In this document: piece after piece, positions 41,303 to 49,985 of the stretch
How the letters are laid out: each line of letters opens with the position of its first letter
Numbering within the stretch: the first letter of the stretch is position 1
NCBI GenBank assembly: GCA_023458415.1
Contig: JAEWZO010000023.1
Span: 1 to 64,000 of the forward strand
Direction: 5' to 3'
Source: Bacteroidota bacterium
Lineage (GTDB): Bacteria > Bacteroidota > Bacteroidia > Flavobacteriales > Weeksellaceae
DNA: 64,000 nucleotides
The notes under the pieces: generated by a model
Seen by the model: the letters and a program-made list of their open reading frames with translations, nothing else
Databases searched by the model: none
What the model was told of the DNA's origin: nothing
Position numbers and translations under genes: made by a program

Positions 41303-43066
41303 CTATTTTTTCCGAATTAGAACAGTTGCATTTCCAAAGTAAGAATTCTGCACTGGCTGTGTAACTTTGGTTACTTCATCGAAAACAATTTTGAAATGAT
41401 AATTTCCAAGATCAAATTCCTTTGAAAGATCTTGAACCGGTATCGGTCCGAAAGAATTCTGATGCTGATAAAAAAGCTCTGTAAAATCCGCGTAAACCGT
41501 TATTTCTTCCTTGTTACTCAGCCGGAAAGTAAGCCCCGATTTTCCTGTGTCTTGTTCAGCTTTAATTGTGTCTGAACCAATCGAAACACCTTCCTGAACA
41601 TAAAGTGCATTGATAGGAACCACAAAATCATAATCGTCAACATTTATGATTTTATTTTTAGCAATCAACTGTTGTGAGCCGTTATAAGTATTCGTGTTTT
41701 CTACATTTTTGAATCTTCTTCGAAGATTCCACTGCGATGTATACACCGCATTTTTATTGTTGATAAGTGGCTGATCTTCAGTTTTTAAATAACCTAGAAG
41801 AAACTGCTCTTCATTTCTTTCATTTAAGAATCTGAATTTATCTGCAACATCGTCTGCAACTTTATCGGTTACCTTTTTGTTGAAACTTATTTTACCGTTT
41901 TCAAGTAAATTGTTTTCTGACAGTACTTTAACCAACTCTGTTTTCTGACTTCTTTTCGCCACTGCAAACGCATTGAGGTAAGGAAATGTTAATGCAAATA
42001 CTCCGAATGCAAATAGACTCACCGGAATAAACTTGATTGTGGTTTTCGGGCTGAATACAAAATAAGCCACAACTGAAGTCATCCACAATGCTAGAATCAG
42101 CACGAAATAACGTGGTTCTGTGTAACCGTATTCTAAAATTCGAGTAAAAATTGCTACATAAAGCAAAACCAACATTGGAATCAGAGTGTAGTAAAATATT
42201 TTAGAAAACGCTTTTACCCACGTTTTTGCTGCGCCCGCTTTCAGTGGATGAACCAAAAGCAGCGCTAAAATTCCTACAACCGAATAGGCTAAAACCAGCA
42301 GCGAAACCCAGCCACGCGGAAGCTCCCAATTGATAAGTATTTTCGCTGAATAGAAATACAGAATTACAGCATAAATAATAAGCAACGGAATTAAAATATA
42401 TTGCGTGAAAAATTTAAGAACTATTGGATAAGTATCATCTTTTTCGAGGTGCGAAAGACCTTTCTCGTTGAAGAGTAGAAAAATAAAACAGCTGCCAAAA
42501 ATTGCCAGAAAATAAAAAGTCTGTGCATAAATTCGGTCCGAAAAATTGAAATTAAACAGTTTGTCTACCGCTAAAATTGCCAACATAACGCCGCCTGTTA
42601 AAACGCCCGTAAATACGGTGGACAGGAAAATATTGATGAACAGATTTTTATTATACTGCCAGAAATTGATTTCTCTTTTCTCTCCAAAAAAGGCGATAAA
42701 CGAAACCAAGACATGCGAAAGAATAAACGTCGGAATCAGCAGATATGCATATTTCTCTGTAAAATCCTGCTCTTTGTCGGGCAGCAGAAAGTAGAAAAAT
42801 ACGAGAAACGCTACACCCAAAAGTTGCCAAATCAAGGTTTTTCCCTCTCTCTGTGAAAGCATATTGATGGCAAACATCAGCGAAATTCCGAGCATCGAAA
42901 CAATGGCAAACCTTATGAAAGTAAAATATTCGCTGTGTGAATTAAAATCGTTTTCTGCAAAGCAAATCAGCGATAGCGCAGCCAAAAATGCCATCAAAAG
43001 CACCATTGGATATCTCCGGAAAACATCATCCGTTTTTCCGAAAACCTGTTTCAGTTTTTCAATCAT
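41303..43066 (-). CDS. DUF4153 multi-pass membrane protein
   Basis: 587 aa. About 11-12 hydrophobic segments fill the first 400 residues. The last 185 residues form a soluble domain, without a signal sequence, rich in strands (SQWNLRRRFKNVENTN, DDYDFVVPINALYVQEG). This layout and the first part MLGISLMFAINMLSQ, FFGEKREINFWQYNKNLF fit DUF4153, a family without known role. It converges with the aldo/keto reductase, whose stop touches this gene's stop. It precedes BlaI on the same strand by about 15 nt downstream of its stop, but transcription direction places BlaI upstream. Confidence 0.85.
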   Translation of the reverse strand: MIEKLKQVFGKTDDVFRRYPMVLLMAFLAALSLICFAENDFNSHSEYFTFIRFAIVSMLGISLMFAINMLSQREGKTLIWQLLGVAFLVFFYFLLPDKEQDFTEKYAYLLIPTFILSHVLVSFIAFFGEKREINFWQYNKNLFINIFLSTVFTGVLTGGVMLAILAVDKLFNFNFSDRIYAQTFYFLAIFGSCFIFLLFNEKGLSHLEKDDTYPIVLKFFTQYILIPLLIIYAVILYFYSAKILINWELPRGWVSLLVLAYSVVGILALLLVHPLKAGAAKTWVKAFSKIFYYTLIPMLVLLYVAIFTRILEYGYTEPRYFVLILALWMTSVVAYFVFSPKTTIKFIPVSLFAFGVFALTFPYLNAFAVAKRSQKTELVKVLSENNLLENGKISFNKKVTDKVADDVADKFRFLNERNEEQFLLGYLKTEDQPLINNKNAVYTSQWNLRRRFKNVENTNTYNGSQQLIAKNKIINVDDYDFVVPINALYVQEGVSIGSDTIKAEQDTGKSGLTFRLSNKEEITVYADFTELFYQHQNSFGPIPVQDLSKEFDLGNYHFKIVFDEVTKVTQPVQNSYFGNATVLIRKK

Positions 43067-43081
43067 TCGTCGGTAAAAGTG

Positions 43082-43576
43082 TTATTTCTTTTTTTTCTTG
43101 TCCTTCTTTTTGTCTTTCTTTTTCTTCTTTTTTTTCTTTTTTTTGTCGGATGTAAGTTCGTCGATGTAATCAGCAATTGGATTTGTTTCCTCTTTCGCTT
43201 TTTCTATAGCTTCAGGAGCTTCAGTTCGTACTTCAACATAGTCTGAAAAATCTTTTGTGGTTAACAGCTGATCGTCCAAAAGAGCTTTCAGTAAATCCTT
43301 TCCGGAATTGGCGTAATAATTTTCAACAAAACTCCGAAGCTGAAATTTCCTATAATATTCATAAGGAACGGCAACGCTGTAACGGAAAATTCTTCCTTCT
43401 TTTTCAGCTGAAATAAACTGTTTTTCAAGAAGAATTTTAAGATAGGTAGAAATGGTGTTCTGGTGTGGTTTCGGTTCAGGATGCTGTTCAACAATATCCT
43501 TCAGGTAACCAGATTGCAGTTGCCAAACAATCTGCATTAAATTTTCTTCGGCTGTGGTTAATGGCTGTATCTTCAT
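43082..43576 (-). CDS. BlaI/MecI/CopY-family repressor with a polylysine tail
   Basis: 164 aa. The winged-helix domain fills about residues 1-95 (EENLMQIVWQLQSGYLKDIV, NTISTYLKILLEKQFISAEKEGRIFRYS). The last 21 residues are almost only Lys, in the pattern D-K10-D-K3-D-K5, encoded by long A/G tracts. Normal family members end soon after a short dimerisation region. BlaI partners with an M56 peptidase sensor, but none adjoins. The gene starts directly after the stop codon of the PAP2-like gene (TAA then ATG), so translation is coupled. The tail may bind nucleic acid or be a product of A-tract slippage. Confidence 0.88.
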   Translation of the reverse strand: MKIQPLTTAEENLMQIVWQLQSGYLKDIVEQHPEPKPHQNTISTYLKILLEKQFISAEKEGRIFRYSVAVPYEYYRKFQLRSFVENYYANSGKDLLKALLDDQLLTTKDFSDYVEVRTEAPEAIEKAKEETNPIADYIDELTSDKKKKKKKKKKDKKKDKKKKK

Positions 43577-44179
43577 TTAATAGGTGTTTTGGATGTTATG
43601 ATAAAGATACGTAAAAGATACCACAACCGCCAAGAACGCTCCCATAAGCACTTCCGGAATGGTGTGTCTTTTAATAATCACACGCGTTGCTCCCACAATT
43701 ACTGCAATTCCAAACCACAAAACTCCGATGGTTGGATTGATAGCAAAAAACAGAGCAGCAACATAAACATTGAGTGCTGTATGCATCGAACTTTTGATGA
43801 AGTAATTACTAATATGCATAATAACAAGCAGAAGCAATAAATACAGAACGGTGATGTCGAGATTTTCGTGTAGAAAATAATCAACCAACAGAAAAATCGT
43901 CGAAACACAGATAATAAAAATGTACAGCGATTTCCTTTGATTCCGGTTGGAAACATCCATATTGCTGTAATTTCCTTTTTTTACGTTCCAGATAATCCAT
44001 GCTGTTATCGGAATAATTAAAATTAGTAAAACCGGAAGAAATTTTTCCCACGCACCTTCAGCGGTATAAAACTCGGAGCTGTAATACAGAAAGTAAATAA
44101 CAAGAGAAGTAATAGGATTGAAAAAATTCGAAATTACTTTCGAAACTGTAATGAGCCAGCGTGGAGTTTTTGCAGACAT
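43577..44179 (-). CDS. PAP2-like membrane phosphatase-related protein
   Basis: 200 aa with about six hydrophobic segments. Parts of the PAP2 triad are visible: SSMHTALN (in place of PSGH) near residue 130 and TRVIIKRHTIPEVLMG (Arg, His and an acidic residue) near 170. The first PAP2 motif (KX6RP) is not evident, so activity is uncertain. Family members dephosphorylate lipid phosphates such as undecaprenyl pyrophosphate. It is the first gene of a pair with the BlaI-type repressor. Confidence 0.7.
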   Translation of the reverse strand: MSAKTPRWLITVSKVISNFFNPITSLVIYFLYYSSEFYTAEGAWEKFLPVLLILIIPITAWIIWNVKKGNYSNMDVSNRNQRKSLYIFIICVSTIFLLVDYFLHENLDITVLYLLLLLVIMHISNYFIKSSMHTALNVYVAALFFAINPTIGVLWFGIAVIVGATRVIIKRHTIPEVLMGAFLAVVVSFTYLYHNIQNTY

Positions 44180-44271
44180 AAAAAGTTTATAATTTCAAAA
44201 ATAGTTTTTTTTCATCATTAACAAGACAAAAATCAATTCTATTCCTTGAATATAACCAAAGAATTTTTCCT

Positions 44272-44279
44272 ATTTTTGC
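44272..44279 (+). promoter_or_regulatory. -7 element of pdhA
   Basis: TATTTTTG is an exact match to TAnnTTTG, 19 nt before the ATG at 44299. Confidence 0.6.
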
Positions 44280-44298
44280 CTAATAATTTCCAATAGAT

Positions 44299-45300
44299 AT
44301 GAAGGAATTTTCTAAAGAAGTTTATTTGCAGTGGTATGCAGATATGACGATGTGGAGAAGGTTTGAAGATAAATGCCGTTCTCTTTACCTAAAACAGAAA
44401 ATCAGAGGATTTTTACATTTATATAACGGTCAGGAAGCCATTCCTGCCGGTTTTGTACACGCGATGGATATGTCGAAAGACAGCATGATTACGGCGTATC
44501 GTTGTCATATTCATCCAATGGCGATGGGCGTAGATCCTAAAAGAATCCTTGCCGAACTTTGCGGTAAAGCAACCGGAACTTCCGGAGGAATGGGTGGTTC
44601 TATGCACATTTTCAGTAAAGAGCACAGATTTTATGGCGGTCACGGTATTGTGGGCGGTCAAATTCCTTTAGGTGCGGGTATTGCTTTTGCCGATAAATAT
44701 TTCGACAGAAAAGCAGTTAACATCTGTTTCTTTGGTGACGGAGCTGCAAGACAGGGATCGCTGCATGAAACATTCAACATGGCGATGAACTGGAAACTTC
44801 CGGTAGTATTCGTAGTGGAGAATAACCAATACGCAATGGGTACCTCGGTAAAAAGAACAGCCAACCACGAAGATATTTACAAACTTGGTTTAGGTTACGA
44901 AATGCCTTGTATGCCTGTAGACGCGATGGATCCTGAAAAAGTTGCGGAAGTAGCTTTTGAAGCAATCGAAAGAGCCAGAAGAGGCGATGGACCAACTTTT
45001 ATTGAAGCAAGAACATACCGTTACAGAGGTCACTCAATGTCTGATGCAGAACCATACAGAACTAAAGAGGAAGTGGCAATGCACAAGAAAGACGATCCAA
45101 TTGAACTTATTAAAGAAAGAATTCTTGACAACAAATGGGCGACAGAAGCAGAACTGGAAGAACTTGACAACAAATCAAGAGATTTCGTAGAAGAATGTGT
45201 GGAATTCATGGAGAATTCTCCATATCCGGATCCGGAAAAAATCTACGATTATGTTTACGCGCAGGAGGATTATCCATTCCTGGACAAACTGGAAAACTAA
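44299..45300 (+). CDS. pdhA: Pyruvate dehydrogenase E1 component, alpha subunit
   Basis: 333 aa, typical for the alpha chain of the alpha2beta2 E1. The TPP-binding motif is GDGAARQGSLHETFNMAMNWKLPVVFVVENN (GDG to NN). The phosphorylation-loop region YRYRGHSMSDAEPYR is conserved. It decarboxylates pyruvate with thiamine diphosphate and passes the acetyl group to E2. The E2 gene follows after a 97-nt spacer. No beta subunit or E3 gene lies in this window, which is common in Bacteroidota. Confidence 0.96.
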   Translation: MKEFSKEVYLQWYADMTMWRRFEDKCRSLYLKQKIRGFLHLYNGQEAIPAGFVHAMDMSKDSMITAYRCHIHPMAMGVDPKRILAELCGKATGTSGGMGGSMHIFSKEHRFYGGHGIVGGQIPLGAGIAFADKYFDRKAVNICFFGDGAARQGSLHETFNMAMNWKLPVVFVVENNQYAMGTSVKRTANHEDIYKLGLGYEMPCMPVDAMDPEKVAEVAFEAIERARRGDGPTFIEARTYRYRGHSMSDAEPYRTKEEVAMHKKDDPIELIKERILDNKWATEAELEELDNKSRDFVEECVEFMENSPYPDPEKIYDYVYAQEDYPFLDKLEN

Positions 45301-45311
45301 AAAATTATTAA

Positions 45312-45388
45312 TTTGAAATTTAACGTTTGAAATTTGAAATTCAATTAATCTCAAATCTCGAATTTTAGAATCTCAAGTCTCAAATCAA
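45312..45388 (+). repeat. Eleven-unit heptamer repeat in the pdhA-pdhC spacer
   Basis: The spacer holds 77 nt in unbroken 7-nt register. Three TTTGAAA units (45312, 45326, 45333) and AATCTCA-like units (45347, 45354) recur. It ends 9 nt before the E2 ATG. AATCTCA matches the repeat upstream of purM. Confidence 0.75.
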
Positions 45389-45397
45389 TAAATAATT

Positions 45398-47089
45398 ATG
45401 GCAGAAGTAATTACAATGCCCCGTCTTTCAGATACCATGACGGAAGGTAAAGTTGCCAAATGGCACAAAAAAGTAGGAGATGATGTAAATGAAGGTGATA
45501 TTCTGGCCGAAATTGAAACTGATAAGGCAGTTCAGGATTTCGAATCGGAAGTTAAAGGAAAACTTTTATACATAGGTGTTGAGGAAGGAAACGGAGCAGC
45601 TGTAGATTCCGTTCTTGCAATTATTGGTGAAGAAGGTGAAGATATCTCTGCCTTGAAAGGAGGAAATTCCGAATCCAAAACCAAGAAAGAAGAAGCAGCC
45701 AATTCCGAAGGCGTTCCTGAAGAATTCAAAACTGAAAATGAAGATACACCGGTAGAAACTTCTGAACCTGTAGAAAAAGAAGAAGGTAATTCTGAAAGTG
45801 CTTCCGCAGATATTCCTGAAGGAGTAGAAGTGATTAATATGCCTCGTCTTTCCGACACAATGACGGAAGGTAAAGTTGCCCAGTGGCACAAAAATGTTGG
45901 AGATTCGGTAAAAGAAGGAGATATTATTGCTGAAATTGAAACCGATAAAGCTGTGCAGGATTTCGAATCCGAATTCAAAGGAGTACTTCTTCATCAGGGA
46001 GTTTCTGAAGGCGGAGCGGCTCCGGTTGATACAATTTTGGCGATTATCGGTCCGGAAGGAACAGATGTTTCTTCGATAGTTTCGGGTGGAGGAAAACCGC
46101 AGCCGAAAACTGAAAATAAAGAAGCTGCAAAGTCTGGAACTCCGGAAAAAGCTGCGAGCAAAACTGAAGAAAAGCCTGTAGCGACGCAGTCAGGAGACCG
46201 AGTTCATATTTCACCTTTGGCCAGAAAAATGGCAGAAGAAAAAGGAATTGATATTAATACACTGAGCGGAACGGGCGAGAACGGAAGAATCGTAAAAAAA
46301 GATATTGAAAACTATCAACCTGGATCTGCGAAACCTGCAGCAGCTGTTGCTGCAGAAACTCCTGCAGCTGCACCAAAAGCAGTTCAGCCGGTTATGGATT
46401 TTGTACAGGGTGAAGATTCTGAAACACCAAATTCTCAAGTTAGAAATATCATCGCAAAACGTCTTGCTGAAAGTAAATTTACTGCTCCGCATTACTATCT
46501 AATTGTTGAAATCAACATGGATAAGGCAATTCAGGCAAGAAAAGAAATCAATTCGTTGCCGGATACCAAAATTTCCTTCAACGATATGATTATCAAAGCG
46601 GTTGCGATTGCACTAAGAAAACATCCGCAGGTAAATTCAAGTTGGGGAGGAGATAAAATTGTTCACCACGCAAATATCAACGTTGGAGTTGCAGTAGCAA
46701 TTCCGGACGGATTGGTTGTACCGGTGCTGAAAAATGCAGACCAGATGAATTATATGCAGATTTCTGCTGCCGTGAAAGATATGGCCGGAAGAGCAAAATC
46801 AAAAGGTTTGAAAGCCAACGAAATGGAAGGTTCAACATTCTCCGTTTCTAATCTTGGAATGTACGGAATTGAAACTTTTACGTCCATCATCAACCAACCA
46901 AACTCTGCTATTCTTTCAGTAGGTGCAATTGTTGAAAAACCGATTGTTAAAGATGGCCAACTGGCTGTTGGAAACGTAATAAAGCTTTCTCTTGCGTGTG
47001 ACCACAGAGTGGTTGACGGTGCAACTGGAGCTGAATTCCTGCAAACTTTAAGAACATATCTTGAGCAGCCGCTAACTTTGCTGCTGTAA
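45398..47089 (+). CDS. pdhC: Pyruvate dehydrogenase E2, dihydrolipoamide acetyltransferase
   Basis: 563 aa. Two lipoyl domains (about 2-75 and 146-220) each with the lipoylated Lys in ETDKAVQDFES. Pro/Ala/Glu-rich linkers separate the modules. The peripheral-subunit-binding domain HISPLARKMAEEKGIDIN and GTGENGRIVKKDIENY is at about 270-305. The catalytic domain ends with DHRVVDGATGAEFL, where His and Asp act in acetyl transfer. It forms the core of the complex with E1 alpha from the upstream gene. Terminator at 47112. Confidence 0.96.
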   Translation: MAEVITMPRLSDTMTEGKVAKWHKKVGDDVNEGDILAEIETDKAVQDFESEVKGKLLYIGVEEGNGAAVDSVLAIIGEEGEDISALKGGNSESKTKKEEAANSEGVPEEFKTENEDTPVETSEPVEKEEGNSESASADIPEGVEVINMPRLSDTMTEGKVAQWHKNVGDSVKEGDIIAEIETDKAVQDFESEFKGVLLHQGVSEGGAAPVDTILAIIGPEGTDVSSIVSGGGKPQPKTENKEAAKSGTPEKAASKTEEKPVATQSGDRVHISPLARKMAEEKGIDINTLSGTGENGRIVKKDIENYQPGSAKPAAAVAAETPAAAPKAVQPVMDFVQGEDSETPNSQVRNIIAKRLAESKFTAPHYYLIVEINMDKAIQARKEINSLPDTKISFNDMIIKAVAIALRKHPQVNSSWGGDKIVHHANINVGVAVAIPDGLVVPVLKNADQMNYMQISAAVKDMAGRAKSKGLKANEMEGSTFSVSNLGMYGIETFTSIINQPNSAILSVGAIVEKPIVKDGQLAVGNVIKLSLACDHRVVDGATGAEFLQTLRTYLEQPLTLLL

Positions 47090-47111
47090 AATTCAGGATG
47101 ATGATAAATAG

Positions 47112-47140
47112 CTCCTTTCAGGTTTCTGAAGGGAGTTTTT
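47112..47140 (+). terminator. Terminator after the E2 gene
   Basis: CTCCTTTCAG (47112-47121) pairs with CTGAAGGGAG (47126-47135) allowing one G-T pair, followed by TTTTT. Confidence 0.75.
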
Positions 47141-47142
47141 TA

Positions 47143-47172
47143 TTGAGTTACCAAAAAATATAAGTATTTTTG
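47143..47172 (+). promoter_or_regulatory. Consensus promoter 5 nt before the lolD-like start
   Basis: TTG (47143-47145), 19-bp spacer, TATTTTTG (47165-47172); ATG at 47178. The -33 overlaps the end of the upstream terminator. The transcript would be leaderless or nearly so. Confidence 0.7.
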
Positions 47173-47177
47173 AAGCT

Positions 47178-47846
47178 ATGATTAGAGCGAAAAATATTCA
47201 TAAATCTTACGGCGATCTGGAAGTTTTAAAAGGTGTGGATCTTCACATTCTGGAAGGTGAAGTTGTTTCCGTGGTCGGCGAGTCCGGTGCAGGAAAATCA
47301 ACATTGCTGCAAATTCTGGGAACGTTGGATACTCCATCGAACGCTAAAAAATTCAATACAGAAATTTCTTTAGACGGACAATCTTTCATCAGTATGAGCG
47401 ACCGCGAACTTTCCCGGTTTAGGAACAAAAATATTGGTTTTGTTTTTCAGTATCATAACCTGCTTCCGGAATTTACTGCGCTGGAAAATGCTCTTCTTCC
47501 GACAAGAATTTCCGGACTAAACGAAAAGGAAGCGTTGGAAAAAGCCTATTCACTTTTTGAAGATTTGAATATTGCCCACCGTCTGCATCACAAACCAAGC
47601 GAAATGTCGGGTGGTGAAGCACAGCGTACTGCGGTGGTAAGAGCTTTAATCAATTCTCCCAAGATTATTTTCGCGGATGAACCGACAGGAAATCTGGATT
47701 CAAAAAACGCCGACGATCTTCATCAATTGTTTTTTGATCTTCGCGACAAGTATAACCAAACTTTCGTTATCGTGACGCACAATAAAGGTCTTGCCGATAT
47801 TACCGACCGTAAGTTGGTGATGAAGGACGGACTTATTGTGAATTAA
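47178..47846 (+). CDS. lolD: ABC transporter ATP-binding protein, LolD-like
   Basis: 222 aa. Walker A GESGAGKST, Q-loop FVFQYHNLLPEFTALENALLP, signature MSGGEAQRTAVVRAL, Walker B IIFADEPTGNLD and the H-loop VIVTHNKGLAD. The PTGNLD and the length match LolD/MacB-type ATPases that drive lipoprotein release from the inner membrane or substrate efflux. No permease gene is adjacent, so the partner LolCE must be elsewhere. Symbol is likely but not proven. Confidence 0.85.
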   Translation: MIRAKNIHKSYGDLEVLKGVDLHILEGEVVSVVGESGAGKSTLLQILGTLDTPSNAKKFNTEISLDGQSFISMSDRELSRFRNKNIGFVFQYHNLLPEFTALENALLPTRISGLNEKEALEKAYSLFEDLNIAHRLHHKPSEMSGGEAQRTAVVRALINSPKIIFADEPTGNLDSKNADDLHQLFFDLRDKYNQTFVIVTHNKGLADITDRKLVMKDGLIVN

Positions 47847-47872
47847 CATTTCGAAGAGAAATTGAATAAAGC

Positions 47873-48550
47873 ATGTCCATAAAATTACTTGCAGAAGACG
47901 ACAGACCGCGGGAAAAATTCCTGCTGAAGGGAAGAAGTGCCCTTTCAGATTCTGAGTTGTTAGCAATAATTTTGAAAATTGGACATAAGGAAGAATCAGC
48001 TGTTGAACTGGCGAGAAATATCCTAAAGACAGTTGATAACAATTGGAATAACCTTTCTAAACTTTCGGTTTCGGATTTGACCAAATTCAAAGGAATCGGA
48101 AAAGTAAAAGCCATTGAAATTCTTACAGCACTGGAAATTGGTCGTAGAAAAGCGATGCAGGAAGTTCCGGAAAAAGTTCAGATTGGAGGAAGTGCTGATG
48201 CGTATAAAGTTTTAATGCCGTTTCTTGCAGATTTGCAAACTGAAGAATTTTGGGCGCTGTATCTTAATCAAAGTAATAAAGTTCTCGGGAAGGAGAGACT
48301 TACCTCTGGCGGAATTAACCAGTCGGTTGTGGATGTTAGAATTTTATTCAAATCAGCGTTGGAACAGTTTGCAACTGGCATAATTGTCGCGCACAATCAC
48401 CCTTCTGGAAACTTAAAGCCAAGCGCCGACGACCTTAAAATTACTAAACAGATTTCAGAAGCAGGAAAACTTCTTAATATTCAGCTTTTGGACCATCTAA
48501 TAATTTCGCAAAACGCCTACTTCAGCTTTGCGGATGATAATTTGTTATGA
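47873..48550 (+). CDS. radC: RadC/JAB-domain DNA repair-associated protein
   Basis: 225 aa UPF0758 family. A helix-hairpin-helix-like N-terminal half with LTKFKGIGKVKAIEIL, then the JAMM/JAB metal site HNHPSGNLKPSADD with the HxH and Asp ligands. Despite its historic name, its role in repair is not established. It starts 26 nt after the ABC gene and its stop overlaps the next start by 4 nt. The start ATG has no upstream Shine-Dalgarno sequence. Confidence 0.93.
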   Translation: MSIKLLAEDDRPREKFLLKGRSALSDSELLAIILKIGHKEESAVELARNILKTVDNNWNNLSKLSVSDLTKFKGIGKVKAIEILTALEIGRRKAMQEVPEKVQIGGSADAYKVLMPFLADLQTEEFWALYLNQSNKVLGKERLTSGGINQSVVDVRILFKSALEQFATGIIVAHNHPSGNLKPSADDLKITKQISEAGKLLNIQLLDHLIISQNAYFSFADDNLL

Positions 48551-49422
48551 TTAAACGACTGAAGTATCACGAAATTAATTTTGAAAAATACACCTCTTGC
48601 ATAGAGAATTCTGTACAAAAAAACAGCTATGCAAATAAGGAAACGCTAGACTTTCTTTGCGAGAATTGGGAACTGCTGGTTTGGGAAGATTACCGTGCGG
48701 TAATGCCTATTCCTGTGAAGAAAAAGCTGGGTTTCAATTTTGTGCTGATGCCGCTTTTCTGTCAGCAACTGGGGATTTTCAGCAATGAAAAAAACGCGGA
48801 AATAGAAAATGAATTTCACCAGTTTTTATTGAAAAACTACAAAGTTGTTTTCTACGCGTACAATCATCTCAATCAAATTGAAAAAACAGAGCGCAAGAAA
48901 AATTATTTTATTTCAAAAACGGAATATGCGCTTCTGAGAAAAGGATATTTTAAAGGCAGAAAATCTACTTTAAAAACCGCACAGTATCTGGAGTTTAAAG
49001 AAATCTCATTTCAACAGAATAAAGATTTTATCAGAACAAATTTTAAAGGTCTTGATAAAACTTCAGATGTCGCAAAGTTGATGGAGTATCTGAAATTACT
49101 TGATAAACTGGGAAAACTGAGGGTTTTTGGTTCGTACTTCGAAAACAGTATTACTAATGCGGCTTTGGTGATAGATGAACAGGAAACTTTTTCACTTCTC
49201 GGATTGGTAAATGATGAAGAATTTAAAAAGCACAACGGCGCTTCGTTTCTGATCGACAGAATTCTCAATGAAAACATCCATCAGAAATCCTTCGATTTTA
49301 TGGGTGGAAGCATTCGAGGCATCGAGGTGTTCTTCAAAAGTTTCGGTTCGCAGCTTCAGGAGTATCCGGTTGTTGCTCGTTCAAAAAAAGATTTACTGCT
49401 AAAGTTTTTCACAAAACAGTAA
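48547..49422 (+). CDS. GNAT-like acyltransferase-domain protein, uncharacterised
   Basis: 291 aa. The second half has the GNAT/FemAB-like pattern: a strand VFGSYFENSITNAALVIDE, then LLGLVNDEEFKKHNGASFLIDRIL, and SFDFMGGSIRGIEVFFKSFG, which resembles the acetyl-CoA pocket and end of the FemAB/BioF2-like fold. The first half (LLVWEDYRAVMPIPVKKKLGF) also fits that fold. The substrate is unknown; FemAB relatives act on peptidoglycan peptides. It overlaps radC by 4 nt and should be co-translated. Confidence 0.65.
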   Translation: MIKRLKYHEINFEKYTSCIENSVQKNSYANKETLDFLCENWELLVWEDYRAVMPIPVKKKLGFNFVLMPLFCQQLGIFSNEKNAEIENEFHQFLLKNYKVVFYAYNHLNQIEKTERKKNYFISKTEYALLRKGYFKGRKSTLKTAQYLEFKEISFQQNKDFIRTNFKGLDKTSDVAKLMEYLKLLDKLGKLRVFGSYFENSITNAALVIDEQETFSLLGLVNDEEFKKHNGASFLIDRILNENIHQKSFDFMGGSIRGIEVFFKSFGSQLQEYPVVARSKKDLLLKFFTKQ

Positions 49423-49454
49423 ATAATTAGTAATTTTGCACGTCAGTAATTTAC

Positions 49455-49964
49455 ATGATTGATTCACCACTTTTTCCGTATGCATTTGCTTTGCTGATTG
49501 CCGTTCCGTTTCTGATTTTTCTGAGACAGTTCGTGCATTATTACATCAAAACCAAAGAAAAAGAACTGAAACTTCTCACTGTAAAAAGCAACAATGCCCA
49601 GAAACTTCAGGCTTACGAAAGAATGACTCTTTTTCTGGAAAGGTTAAAACCCGCAAATCTTGTTACGAAATTTGACCGTAATTTAGCTTCACATGAGTTT
49701 ATTTTCTTGACAGAAAAAACCATTCAGGAAGAATTCGACTACAATGCTTCGCAACAGCTTTTTGTAACAAAAACTTCGTGGCAAAACATTGTGAATTCCA
49801 AAAATAATCTTATTCATCTTTTGCATGAAACGTATGGAAAGATGAGTAACGAAAGCACATTAGAAGATTTCAAAACCATTTTTCTGATGAATTATGTAAA
49901 CGGTGAAGATTATATCGGAAACAGTATTGAAACGATGCGACGTGAAATACTGATGCTAAACTAG
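49455..49964 (+). CDS. Membrane-anchored conserved hypothetical protein
   Basis: 169 aa. One N-terminal hydrophobic helix (PLFPYAFALLIAVPFLIFLR, residues 5-24) followed by a cytoplasmic helical region (TKEKELKLLTVKSNNAQKLQ) suggesting a coiled coil. The core is helical with the strong block AYERMTLFLERLKPANLVTKF. I do not recognise a family name. It lies 21 nt before ppa and 32 nt after the acyltransferase gene, so it is probably in one transcript with both. Confidence 0.75.
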   Translation: MIDSPLFPYAFALLIAVPFLIFLRQFVHYYIKTKEKELKLLTVKSNNAQKLQAYERMTLFLERLKPANLVTKFDRNLASHEFIFLTEKTIQEEFDYNASQQLFVTKTSWQNIVNSKNNLIHLLHETYGKMSNESTLEDFKTIFLMNYVNGEDYIGNSIETMRREILMLN

Positions 49965-49985
49965 ATAATTAAAAGATAAAATATA

